Assembly (NCBI GenBank): GCA_028023455.1
Contig: JAQFVV010000014.1
Coordinates: 2,857,336 to 2,921,335, forward strand
Origin: Epiperipatus broadwayi
Lineage: Eukaryota > Onychophora > Udeonychophora > Euonychophora > Peripatidae
Reading direction: 5' to 3'
DNA length: 64,000 bases
The notes beneath the pieces are model-generated. The model worked only from the letters and a program-made list of their open reading frames with translations. It did not search any database and was not told where the DNA came from. The position numbers and the translations under genes are program-made. This document shows, piece by piece, positions 49,803-60,131 of the stretch (within the stretch, counting starts at the first letter, position 1; every line of letters begins with the position of its first letter).

Positions 49803-49857
49803 TTTTGGTTAGAAATAGCGCCATCCCATGGCTGACACGAAGGATCAGATGAGAACT
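49803..49857 (-). repeat. Right terminal inverted repeat
   Basis: Reverse complement of the left terminal repeat, with about seven mismatches. Confidence 0.9.
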
Positions 49858-49865
49858 GAAAGAAA

Positions 49866-50530
49866 TATTAAAAAAGCTATCTTTGTAGATAATATTAAAC
49901 TTACATTAAATAAGAATTTAGGTTTAAAAAACTGCCCTAATATAAATATAATTGAAGTAATTTCAAATAATAAAATTGCAAGAAAAGAAAAATAAATTAT
50001 AAAAAAATAAATAGAAAGACTATACAATATAAAGGAAGCTAATTAAAAATTTAAAAAGTGGTTCATACTAAAGTGAACTAATAAAAGAAGATATGATTTT
50101 AATATAACTTAAATAAGAATTCAAAAACATATAAAAGGTTTAAAATTGGTAAATTTTAAATCAAAAGATTAAAGGGTTTAATTTTATACATTAATATAAA
50201 GAAAATTTTAATAAAATAATAATAAATAAAAATAAAATATATAATGGTAACTTTTTAATAGATTAGTAAAAAAATTATAATTTTATTATGTTAGATTACT
50301 ATTATTAGTTTACTATTAATTAATATGTGAAAAAATAAATTATATAAATTGGTAAAGACTAATGCCTTTAACATGTTTATGATATAAAATGTAATATTGA
50401 TATTAGAGAGTATATATTTAGTATAAATATAATACAAATAAGTATATAAAAGGATTTAATGTATAATAGGTTATATTATTTATGCTGATTAAGTGATCTA
50501 TGATTATATATTTATGTATACTTATATATT
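49866..50530. other. A-rich DNA, possibly decayed element
   Basis: A strongly A-rich plus strand. The stretch NLGLKNCPNINIIEV..NNKIARKEK (about 49915-49995) has a faint resemblance to a retroelement C-terminus but cannot be assigned. It precedes a hammerhead-like motif at 50537. Confidence 0.35.
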
Positions 50531-50536
50531 TTAGCT

Positions 50537-50580
50537 TTGAAGAAGACTGCTGGTCAGTCAAATCTGTAAGATTGGTGAAG
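50537..50580 (+). ncRNA. Decayed hammerhead-like motif (copy 2)
   Basis: TTGAAGA (first C of the CUGANGA box lost), then a perfect stem GACTG-CTGGT-CAGTC, then AAA in place of GAAA, then a second stem AATCT-GTA-AGATT. It shares TGAAGAAGACTGCTGG with 37670-37710. Two clean stems in hammerhead order with the core decayed in both copies. Association with PLEs is inferred from known PLE hammerheads. Confidence 0.35.
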
Positions 50581-50603
50581 TAAAAAATAAATTTTAGTAT
50601 TGT

Positions 50604-50735
50604 AAAAGTGATTAAATGTCTTGCATTGGGGGTCGAGAGGTCAGCGCGACTGCCTTGCACTTGCAGGCAGTTGCCCGGGTTGCGGGTTCACGTCCCGGCC
50701 GATGCTATGACACTTAAAAAAAAAAGTGATTAAAT
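50604..50735 (+). repeat. Small tRNA-derived SINE with 14-bp target duplication
   Basis: A 104-bp insert (50618-50721) is flanked by perfect aaaagtgattaaat repeats (50604-50617 and 50722-50735) and ends in poly(A). It is the only strongly GC-rich patch nearby. A B-box-like GGTTCACGTCCCGG lies at 50685-50698 with a matching T-arm stem. An A-box-like GGTCAGCGCG lies at 50639-50648. Actgccttgca/tgcaggcagt forms the anticodon-side hairpin. The perfect duplication points to a fairly recent LINE-assisted insertion. Confidence 0.85.
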
Positions 50736-52570
50736 AAAGGAAGATATAAATATACAATAAAAGAAGAATAAAATACTTCCTAAACTGATAGAATGCTGAG
50801 AACCTATCATATTCAATGCCAAGTGAATTTTTTTCAAAAAATAATTGCATTATATATAATTTTTCCTTTTTTGAAAATTTGCAAATGTAAATCTATGTTT
50901 TATTTGTTATTTCTGTCTTCATAACTGAAGTTGCCAACAGCATTTTTTATTTTTCAATCATTTTCTGATTTTTGCATTGAAATTTTTTCATACTTATTTT
51001 AAAACAATCTTGTTAATAGCAGTTCTAAGTCTGTATAAAAAAAAATTATTTTTTTTTATTACAATAAAAATTTGATAAACATAAGCCTTATTATCTGTAT
51101 TAGGGGTCTTTTATTAAATTGAATAATTAATATTGCCACCACCTGAAATAACACCAATCTCCACAATATTGTCCTTTTATAATTTAGTTATAATGAATTT
51201 CTCTATATTTAATTTCTTCATACACTTCTTAAATTGTTTCATCACTTTTTAATTTTCAAAAATTTTTAAGCCTTCTTTAATATTTGCATTTCTTTCATTT
51301 TATATATAGTGAAGCTGCTTACTATGCTGTATCAATAAACCTTCTTAAATCTTAATCTTACAATTATTTAATCACATTCTGTGTCATGCTATGGCAGCCA
51401 TTCCCCTCCCCCCTCAGTCTCCAATCTGAAACAAAGTTTATTTAATCACATTTTATGATTTAAAATATAGTTCAGTACTGTAATTGTAAACATGTGTACA
51501 GAATTTTTCTTTGCATTTTTTTTTTCTCAAAAAGCTTTATACTGTATACAGAATTTGTCATATCTTTAGTAAAATATTTTGTAAAACTAATGAGCAGTAA
51601 TCAAAAAAAAGTTGTGAAAATCTCTATCCATATGACCAACACATCAACAGTAAAGATGAGATTGCCTGATATGTCATTAGCCTGTAAAATATGTGTTATA
51701 TGTACATTGTTGATATAGAAATGAAATATTTATGCAGCACTTGCATTATTATGCTTAAAAAAAATTTTTTTTTTCAATATTCTCTTCAAATGTATTTGCT
51801 CTTCCACTTTTCTCTTTTAAGACTATTTTCTGTTTCCATAAACATTTTGTACTTGGAAAAATTGCTGTTGAGGATATTTGTTCTTGGGAAACAGATTTTT
51901 TTTTACTAAATACCACTTATACAGACCAGCTTTTTCAGAAGAACTGGTTATTTTCATAAGATATTTTTGAAGCAAAAAAAATAATAATAATCCCAAATTG
52001 TTTTCAACTAGCATTAACAAAATCTTAATACTTAGTGCATATAATCTTTATAACTTAAAAAACATGTTATTTTTAGTTTACAATGAATGTATAAAGTTAT
52101 TTTCTGTAAATAAAAACATTTATATATGTTAAGATGATCTTTTAAAAAGCATTTACATGTTTTTTTTATGTTTATTTCACTATTCATGGGCTTAATACAA
52201 AAATCAGCAATGAAGAAGCTGAAGGAAGAACTTTTTAGTGGTCATCTCAAGAGAAAACATGGTTTATGGGATACTCAAAGTCCTAATTTAAAAAGCCCAC
52301 ACCCCCACCATATTTTCTAGAATTAGCACATTGTTGCATTGGCTGATGAAAAAATTCCATTTTTATCTTTAAGTGATGAGCTTACATGACAGAAAATTCA
52401 TCAACGCATTTAAATAGAAGCTCTTGATTGCTGTATGGTTCTTACTTTGGGTACAGTTTCCAATGTCCTGGGATGTAATGTTGCTATTTTGGAAACTTTT
52501 TAAAATTTGGTTGAGCTGTTTTTTTTCGTTTGCAAGGCAAAATGATTAGATCATGATAAATGACATATAT
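50736..52570. other. AT-rich non-coding DNA
   Basis: Open frames at 51.5-52.0 kb are short and lack domain patterns. Nothing is recognised. Confidence 0.5.
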
Positions 52571-52726
52571 ATAATTAAAAAAGCAAGTCATATATAACGT
52601 GACATTACTTTTAATGAGCTTATAGTTACAAAAATGCACATAGAGAGTGTACCAATAGCTCAAACAAGCTCGTAATTAACAAGTGCAGTTATGAGAAATA
52701 TTTAAAATCTCTATCCAGAACACTCT

Positions 52727-52775
52727 TATCTCCAGACCATGGTTTCGAGCTTATGGCCCACATCAGTGGAGAGCT
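52727..52775 (-). ncRNA. Hammerhead ribozyme motif, family 2, unit 1
   Basis: Minus strand, 5' to 3': stem I TCTCCA, core CTGATGT (one mismatch to CUGANGA, the last A being T), stem II GGGC-CATAA-GCTC, GAAA intact, stem III ACC-AT-GGT, cleavage triplet GTC, stem I return TGGAGA (six perfect pairs). All three helices form exactly as in type I hammerheads with a two-base stem III loop, which are known to work best as dimers. The core change probably reduces activity. Confidence 0.8.
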
Positions 52776-53146
52776 AGAATATTCGGACACTAGACCTAAA
52801 ATATCAACTCAAAAAAACCAGCAACTTTATTTCAAACGTATATTTAAGAAGAAACTCTGAATTTTTCGGACATGAAAATGTCTTTAAATCCAGCTATCTA
52901 ACTTAAATAGCTATATGGGACTGAAATAAATTCAGATCTACCATATTCTAATAGCCTCAGCATAGCCAAAGCCTTAAAGGTAAAATTATAATAATTAAAA
53001 AAGCAAGTCATATATAACGTGACATTACTTTTAATGAGCTTGTAGTTACAAAAATGTGCATAGAGAGTGTACCGATAGCTCAAACAAGCTCGTAATTAAC
53101 AAGTGCGGTTATGAAAAATATTTAAAATCTCTATCCAGAACACTCT

Positions 53147-53195
53147 TATCTCCAGACCATGGTTTCGAGCTTATGGCCCACGTAGGTGGAGAGCA
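53147..53195 (-). ncRNA. Hammerhead ribozyme motif, family 2, unit 2 (broken core)
   Basis: Same as unit 1 in stems I, II and III and in GAAA, but the CTGATG box reads CTACGTG, which should abolish cleavage. Confidence 0.7.
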
Positions 53196-53240
53196 AGAAT
53201 ATTCGGACACTAGACCTAAAATATCAACTCAAAGGAACCA

Positions 53241-55957
53241 CAATGATATTGTTGAATATAAGATCTCTTCGATTTTAAGATGCAGTAGGATTTTAAGATT
53301 GGAAAATAGGAAAAAAAAATTTTATTTACTTAAATAGGAACTAATATAAATGCAATAAGCTCATCTAATTTATAATCATCCTTCCAAATACTATTTTTCC
53401 AGCAACATTATTCTGTGAATAAATAGTGTCTGAATTTCAAATTGTCAAACTACTCTCCCAAATGTTATGCCTTTACAGCAATGCCACCCTGTGAATAAAG
53501 TCAGAATTTCAAGCAGCATATCACATCAAGTGATTACATATACATATAGTGCTTCATGTTAATCTATATTCACATTTTAGTTCTGATCAAGCAAACTTGA
53601 AAAATATTTTAGATTCCATTCTGTTGGTTTATAGAAAACCCAGCTAAAATGAAACAAAACTGCTCAAACCCCTTTTGGTGCATGTTAAATGGCATAGAAA
53701 GCTAATACTTCCTTCTTTACTGTTCATTTTATTGGAGAAATCTTTTCCCCACAGTGGTTCTTTAAAGGTTCCTTTAGATATGTGAGCATTTTGACAATCA
53801 TTTTCAATTTTTTTATTTTTTAATGTATAAATTCTTAATCTTCATTAATCATTTATATATTTTTTGTAATATTCATATAAATTATAACTTCAAAAAACAA
53901 AAGTCATTATAAAAATAATAAATTAATTTTGGGGAAAAAAAGGATAATCAATTGAAAAAAAATAATCATGAAAGATTTTGTTTCAGTTTTCAGGCTTAAA
54001 AATATATATTTCAGTGAGTAATAAATACATCTACATCAAATTTTTATAGATAATGCATATCAATAAAGAATATATTAGAATAATCTTTGAATTTCAAAAA
54101 CTCAACTTATAATTATAAAAAATAATAGCCACAATTTTTTGTGGGTTTTTTTTTTTTTTACTAATCACTTTCTCTTTCATGTTATTACACTCTTTTGACT
54201 TATTTTCTGATAATAAAAAAAAAAGCAAACAAATATGGTCAAATAAATCTGAATGTAAATGTCACATATTTATTTAAAAAAACATTTTATTTTACAAAAA
54301 TGAATGAATAACAAACTGTGTATATTCTTAAAGTTTTCAATTTCCTCATTTAAACAATAACCGAGATCAAATAAGACAAATTACTTCTTTTGAGTACAAT
54401 GTTAAACCTTCCCCTTTATTTTGTTCAATTTTTTCTAAATGAGACTAATAGTCAAAATTAATGTGAATCAATATATTTTAATTCAGTTTTAGACCATCTT
54501 ATATGCACAAAACCATCAAACAAATCCTGTAGAATATCCACAAATAAATCAATCTAGACCTAATTGCAGCCCCCAAAAAGCCAAACAAAATGGTACATTG
54601 ATCTGATTCGGAAGGCTTAAAGTCTGTTTTATCTAATCTTTACATACACATAGTAAAATCAAAAGAAGATTTATATCAAACTCATTTTAATATGAATGTT
54701 TTAGAATGATCAGAGAAGTGCATTTGCAAAATTTTAGCTTTTCTAATAAAATTACAAATTCTATATTATGAAACTAATAGTTCAAATCCACACTATTTTT
54801 AATATGAATGCACATACCACAATTCCTCATTTTAAAAATTAAATATTGATATCTACAGATAAATTTCATAAAGATACGTATGTAATTTCTAGCCCTATTC
54901 TATCAAAGGAATAAAACTGAAGAGAATAATTTATAAAATATTGTTTTACTTTAATTTTTAAATTAATACTTTTTGTAAATAAAATAAAACCGGCAAGATA
55001 AATCTTATTGTCTCTATTTTTGTAATATATATCACTTTAACATTCATTTATAATTTGATTTCAAAAATAATTATATCAATTTATTTTATAAAATAGAGTA
55101 ATTGATTTTTAACTAAATGTATTTTTCCTTCTTTGATTTAATTTGTCAAACGCGAATTCTTTTTGTTTATTTTTGATGCCTTTTTACTAATAGTTTTAAT
55201 GCTTTAATCGAGGTAAATTTTATTTATAATTAAAGTTCAGCGGAACTCCATTTTGATTTTACAGTCTCCACCATTTGTTTTTCTCAATTGTCTGGGTGGT
55301 CACCTCTCCAAGCCTGCATCTTTCAAAATACTTATCTGTCATTAAAGAAGATATTTGGATTCAGGGTATATAGCTTCACTGGAACCTGTTTTTTTTCTCT
55401 CTCTTTCTTTGAATCAGATCAGTTCTGTAGTGTTTAGTTGTCTGTACAAAAGGGATACAGAATTGGGTGCTGACAATGGATTACTATAGAAACCATTAAT
55501 AACTCTGATTAGAAGGGTGTTAGTATCAGTCTAATTCTCTTTGAAGTACCATATTATAAGCCAACCTTTTCACTCCAAATAAACTAGTGGAAGCAGTCAA
55601 AACAGATCCTAGACAGAGCTTTTTGTCTGAAGTCTATTCTTTAAGACTTAAGGCTGCAAAATATATCCCAAACACAGTTGGCTTTCATGAAGAGTCCTTT
55701 ATTATTAAACTGTTTTATTATAGTCTCTGAAATAAAATTTTAAATGATCATAAAATTGCTGGAACTTAAATTTTTTTTCTTTTTGCTCCTGCTAAAAATG
55801 CATCACTAAATGTTGGCTTTTTTTTTTTTGTAAACATTTATAAGTCTCTACAGAACAATGTCACCTTTGGACACATGACAATCCAAAAAAATGTATAGTC
55901 TTTGATAAACGCCGTCGCTAACCCCTTTCCCCTTCTTGCTATTACCTCCACTCCCAG
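53241..55957. other. AT-rich DNA with a GC-richer block at 55.2-55.7 kb
   Basis: At 53399-53510 a segment (cagcaa..tctgtgaataaa..gaatttca) is duplicated about 70 bp apart. At 55240-55330 the composition changes (cagcggaactccattttg, tctgggtggtcacctctcc). On the minus strand this gives short frames and aataaa about 60 bases on, so an LTR or SINE remnant is possible but no edges were found. The rest is non-coding. Confidence 0.4.
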
Positions 55958-56149
55958 GCCGATATTTTGAAGGAGAGTTTTCAAGCTTTTATTTCTTTAG
56001 TGTGCAATAATACCTTTTCAAATAATTGTTTTCACTGTTTTGTGAACTATCACTTGAAGTGGTCTGGTATTCTTCTTCCAAGAGCTCTTGACATGGCTGG
56101 ACTGAAAAATCAATGTAAAAATGTATTTCGATCACGATTAAAAAAATAG
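55958..56149 (+). CDS. Candidate terminal exon of a plus-strand gene
   Basis: An excellent acceptor (ccccttcttgctattacctccactcccag) precedes 192 bases open in one frame to a TAG stop at 56147-56149. They give 63 residues: starts ADILKESFQAFISL, then VCNNTFSNNCFHCFV, NYHLKWSGILLPRAL and DMAGLKNQCKNVFRS, ending RLKK. AATAAA follows at 56152-56157 (another is near 57000). There are four cysteines and a basic tail. The middle looks like a real globular domain, but I do not recognise the family. The splice site, open frame and poly(A) signal are seen; expression is inference. No upstream exon on this strand was found with confidence. Confidence 0.6.
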   Translation, partial: ADILKESFQAFISLVCNNTFSNNCFHCFVNYHLKWSGILLPRALDMAGLKNQCKNVFRSRLKK

Positions 56150-56151
56150 CC

Positions 56152-56157
56152 AATAAA
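56152..56157 (+). promoter_or_regulatory. Candidate poly(A) signal AATAAA
   Basis: Lies three bases after the TAG of the candidate terminal exon. It is unusually close, so a later AATAAA (near 57000) may be the one used. Confidence 0.3.
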
Positions 56158-56620
56158 AGGACCTCCATGGCTGTGATGTGTGTCCCCCTTCTTTATTATA
56201 AAAACGAAAAATAGCATTGGTTTTATTATTCTTTAGTGCCATGTTTCTTATTCTTTTCTAAAAGTAGATGTTTTATCTTTCAATAACTGTGTTTATTTAA
56301 TTGTAGAGTTCTGTAAAGAATCGCATTGATTTTAAAAAATAAAAAATCGATTTGGCTCAAAAGATTGTTGTACATCTTTCAGAGGAAAATTATACAAACT
56401 TGCACACTTTTGATAATTTTAAAATTCATGGGTTCGTTTTTTTTCCTGCCGTTTTTAAAGTGTTTGTTTATTTATGTACTTTGTATTAATGACACATTTC
56501 AGAAACTAAAATGACAGGTTATTTGCACATTTTATATAATGATTGTTGATTTTTCAATTTGTATTAAAAATCTAGAGTTAATTTTAAAAATATAATTGCA
56601 TATATATGTATGTATGTGTA

Positions 56621-56770
56621 TCCGCAGGTGTATTGATTAGAGTATATACTTTCTATGCTAATGATATGAAGTTCGAACCCAGGTAGAATTTGAAAAGTTT
56701 TTCAGATGACTGAACTATAGCCAGCCTAAATAGTCATCCGATTCCTGATCAGTAAATGAATACCTACTTA
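56621..56770 (+). repeat. tRNA-derived SINE
   Basis: A B-box AGTTCGAACCC (56670-56680) is preceded by an A-box-like region (ggtgtattgattagagtat, 56628-56646) at tRNA spacing. A non-tRNA body follows (ctgaactatagccagcc, gtcatccgattcctgatcag) to about tacctactta. The start of the open frame at 56756 is SINE-derived. Confidence 0.75.
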
Positions 56771-58289
56771 TTATTAACTAGAAGGATAAACAAAGAAGGA
56801 AAAAAATACCGAGCAGCATTTGTGACAGTCTTTTTTGCTGTATTATTGCGGAGGGAGAAATGTAAGAGTGATAATTATTCTCAGATAGCTACGACTATTT
56901 TAAATTTATATATAGACACAAACTGTGTTTTGTTCTTTTATGTATTGACAAGCATTGCGTTTTACTCTTTATTGTTGCAATGAAATTAGCCAACTGGAGA
57001 ATAAAACACTCTCTGTTTGATTCTTAACTTTAAATAAAGTTTTTTTTAAAAAAAGTCTGTTTTGTCAACTTGTTTTTGTTTAATTTTAATACCTAAACTG
57101 AGAAGCTAATCATAAAATTAATTTTAATAACTGTTTCATTGATATTGATGTAGTAGCTAGCCATTTGCAAACGAATATTCTATTCAAACTCCAAAAGAAA
57201 AAGGCAAACAATAATAATATGGTAGAGATGAATGTTATGATGACTATACAAACTCAATCTGTGAACCACAAGTCTGTCCTTGTCCATTTTGCTGTTTATT
57301 TGATATTTTGCGATGTTGTCTTTGTATCATATTTAAATTTAGTTAGTATATATTGAACATTTTCATTCTCATGTTTTTTGTAATCTTTAAAAATAAAATA
57401 TCCTGCTTTATTATTCTCTCAGTGAAAATTGTTATTGATGAAAATATAAAGTTTTTTGAAGTTTTTAACTTTAGAACAATTTTTATTTTCCAAAACATTA
57501 TTTCCGTTAAACTCTTCATATTGTGTCATTGTTTTTCGAAGATACAATCGATTACTTTTTTTTTGCAAAATCTCCCTTTTGATATTTTCCACAAATCTAA
57601 TGATTTTTTAGTTTTTATTAAGTTCTTATTCTGTGGATGTGATTTTAAGTTTCTCCAGCACAAACAATAGTAGTATGTGTTTGTTTTTTTTGTTCGTTTT
57701 TGCAAATTGATAATTGAATATCTTATCAAGTTCTGCATACATTTTTATTTCTCCAAAACTACATGATTTTTTTAAAATTTATTTTATTATATAAACAAAG
57801 TAATTTGTGATTGTTTTTTTTTTTTTTTGGCACTATTTCTACTCTCATTAATTTATGCTTTTGAGGTCATTTTAAATGAAATTTTAAAATTAATTTCAGC
57901 AATAGTAGGCTGCAATTACAACAATGTGACTGAAAGTAGAAACAAGAAATTGGCTATATGATACAAAAATGCACAGGGAATCTTTAAATTTCTACATTTT
58001 TTTTTTTTAAATTACATGTTATTGCATTCATTAGTCTTGAGAAAGCACATACTATGATTCAATCATATTAACTTTCAATTCGTAACAATTTTTTTTATTA
58101 TGTAAGTAAAATTATTAGAACTTAAATATTTTAAGATTATTTCTTGAATTAAATAATGTAAGACAGAAATTTTAAAAACATTTAAAATAAATTGTTAAAC
58201 CATTAATACAGTAAGACAAAAAATAAAAATAATTCACTAGAGATTAATTGTTTAATAACTATATAAACCAATATATGAATCACAAATGC
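56771..58289. other. AT-rich DNA with a diverged duplication
   Basis: The stretch near 57245-57350 (gtgaaccacaagtctgtcc..ttatttgatattttgcgatg) resembles 58270-58345 (gaatcacaaatgca..ttatttgatattttgcaatt). Because the second copy is the 3' end of the LINE relic, the first may be a LINE 3' fragment too. Open frames at 57.2-57.7 kb are not recognised. Confidence 0.4.
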
Positions 58290-58660
58290 ATATACATATT
58301 GAATACATCGCTTTCATTGATCTGCTTATTTGATATTTTGCAATTGTGTTTTTTAATTTCTTGTACAGAAAACTTTTTTTTTCTGAAATATTTCAATATC
58401 CTATCTAATTGAAGCTTCTGGTCTATTTTATTCTCCACCATATCTTTCCAATGAAAACAATCAATATTGCATTTTTTCAGAATATCTTTGAGGTAATTTT
58501 CATAACTTAAACAGAGTTTGCTTTCTCCATAAAAACCATGTTCAAGTTCATCATAGAAAACTTTTTTTTTATTGTTAATTCATATTACATGCCCAATCCA
58601 ATGAATATATGATTTTAGGAATATTGGATTTTATTGTATCACATCCATAAAATTGAAGAA
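58290..58660 (-). pseudogene. LINE ORF2 C-terminal relic
   Basis: The minus strand reads HWIGHVI.INNKKKVFY, DELEHGFYGESKLCL, SYENYLKDILKKCNID, CFHWKDMVENKIDQK. It follows the common LINE C-terminal pattern RW.GHV.RM...R.PK..FYGEL..G.R..G.....YKD.LK..L....I....WE..A.DR..W. One stop follows HVI, and the last block then runs open for about 90 codons. The zinc-knuckle end is eroded (RKKKFSVQEIKKHNCK). Inactive. Confidence 0.65.
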
Positions 58661-59059
58661 CATATTTATTGGTCTTGTAATCTTGCCTTTATATTTTTTA
58701 AAATTTTAACTATTTATGAACATGTAATTATTTGAATTAAGTGAGTAAAACCTAATGACTCCCTAAATTGAACAACATAAGATCATTTAAAAGAAATTTT
58801 CATACTATTGAAATTGTAAATTATATATCTGGATTAATTTGGCATTCTGGATTTCTAAAAATACTAATTTCACATTGTTAATTTAGTTGTTAATTGTGTT
58901 TTTTTCTTCTATGTACATGAAATTTTAATGACTTTATTGAAATTATGGCTATTTTAATAAAATGTTATTTTGTTTTAATGGTATGTGCATCCTATAAAAG
59001 TTAAGATAAAATTTTTTTTTTTTTGATCACATATTAATTGGGTAGAAACATATATATAT
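58661..59059. other. AT-rich non-coding DNA
   Basis: Nothing is recognised; ends in a short TA tract next to the hammerhead array. Confidence 0.55.
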
Positions 59060-59155
59060 ATGACAGTAGATGGTGTTCTACCAAAACACCGGCAAGCGTA
59101 TGTTTTGTTTACATAAACATCAGAGCAAGCATTCACTATCTCTAACTTTAGTTCC

Positions 59156-59203
59156 ACCTTCAGATCATGATTTCAAGCTATTTGCTATCATCAGTAAAGG
59201 ACA
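59156..59203 (-). ncRNA. Hammerhead ribozyme motif, family 3, inverted unit
   Basis: Minus strand: stem I CCTTTA, core CTGATGA intact, stem II TAGC-AAATA-GCTT (outermost pair U-U), GAAA intact, stem III ATC-AT-GAT, triplet ATC, stem I return TGAAGG (one G-U). Confidence 0.75.
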
Positions 59204-59313
59204 GGAATAAGAAACTAGATCTAAACACAAACTCTGAGCGTTTATGAAACAGTTTCTATTCAGCTTGCAAACGTGAATCTTTTAGACACGTAATGTCTTC
59301 AAACTCAGCATAG

Positions 59314-59364
59314 TCTTTCACTGATGATAGCATAGCAAATAGCTTGAAATCATGATCTGAAGGT
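59314..59364 (+). ncRNA. Hammerhead ribozyme motif, family 3, unit 1
   Basis: Core CTGATGA and GAAA intact; stem I CTTTCA / TGAAGG (one G-U); a 4-5 base insertion (cata) enlarges stem II; stem III ATC-AT-GAT. Confidence 0.7.
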
Positions 59365-59720
59365 GGAACTAAAGTTAGAGATAGTGAATGCTTGCTCTGA
59401 CGTTTATGTAAACAAAACACGCTTGATAGTGTTTTTGGAAGAATGCCATCTATTGTCATAAATACAAGCGTTAGCAAGTTTTAACTTGTGTTTTTTTGTT
59501 TTTCATAAATGTACCTTTGAGGTCTTTCTTGCAATAATATATATTGCAGAGGCTTCTACTATGTGGTGATGCTGAACTGATATCAGACCCATGTAGCTAT
59601 CTGGCTTGCTATGCTGAATTTGAAGACATTACATGTCTAAAAGATTCATGCTTGCAAGCTGAATAGAAACTGTTTCATAAATGCTCAGAGTTTGTGTTTA
59701 GATCTAGTTTCTTATTCCTG

Positions 59721-59766
59721 TCCTTCACTGACGATAGCAAATAGCTTGAAATCATGATCTGAAAGT
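59721..59766 (+). ncRNA. Hammerhead ribozyme motif, family 3, unit 2
   Basis: Core CTGACGA (still CUGANGA) and GAAA intact; stem I CCTTCA / TGAAAG with one mismatch; stem II TAGC-AAATA-GCTT; stem III ATC-AT-GAT. Confidence 0.75.
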
Positions 59767-60131
59767 GGAACTAAAATTAGAGATAGTGAATGCTTGCTCT
59801 AACATTTATGTAAACAAAACATATGCTTGACGGTGTTTTTGGTAGAACGCCATCTATTGTCATAAATACAAGTGTTAGCAAGTTTTAACTTGTGTTTTTT
59901 TTGTTTGTTTTTCATAAATGTACCTTTGAGGTCTTTCTTGCAATGATATATATATTGCAGAGGCGTCTACTATGTGGTGGTGCTGAACTGATATCAGACC
60001 CATGTAGATATCTGGCTTGCTATGCTGAGTTTGAAGACCTTACATGTCTAAAAGATTCATGCTTGCAAGCTGAATAGAAACTGTTTCATAAACACTCAGA
60101 GTGTGTATTTAGATCTAGTTTCTTATTCCTG

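Larger units (their letters stand above)
47298..49857. mobile_element. 2.56-kb terminal-inverted-repeat DNA transposon, non-autonomous
   Basis: The first about 55 bases (GGTTGTCATCTGATCC.. then TGTCAGCCATGGGATGG and TATTTCTA) are matched in inverse orientation by 49803-49857, with about 48 of 55 positions identical; most differences are transitions. The flanks both read gaaagaaa (47290-47297 and 49858-49865), an 8-bp candidate target duplication, though low in complexity. The left part (47350-48055) is unique sequence with a 48-bp internal duplication. The right 1.7 kb is a repeat array. Short open frames inside are not transposase-like. An 8-bp duplication would suit hAT-type elements, but the ends lack the usual CA.. 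start, so the superfamily is open. Confidence 0.8.
52571..53240 (-). mobile_element. Hammerhead-bearing tandem repeat, family 2 (420-bp unit)
   Basis: A full unit (52571-52990) is followed head-to-tail by about 250 bases of a second (52991-53240); both begin ataattaaaaaagcaagtc. The copies are nearly identical (for example g/a at gtgc[a/g]gttatga), so the array looks fairly young. Each carries a hammerhead motif on the minus strand. A 93-codon plus-strand frame at 53056-53337 runs through unit two and is incidental. The left flank is a short TA tract. No protein is encoded; retrozyme-like. Confidence 0.8.

Noticed and set aside
47290-49865. Firm assignment of the TIR transposon to the hAT superfamily
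   Set aside because: The 8-bp gaaagaaa duplication is low-complexity and could be chance, and the termini lack the usual hAT start; left unassigned.
50618-50721. A functional tRNA gene
   Set aside because: The B box and T arm are tRNA-like, but the anticodon loop is oversized, the acceptor ends do not pair, and poly(A) plus a 14-bp target duplication mark it as a SINE.
53056-53337. 93-codon plus-strand open frame
   Set aside because: It runs through the second hammerhead repeat unit. The equivalent frame is not kept in unit one or in the other families.
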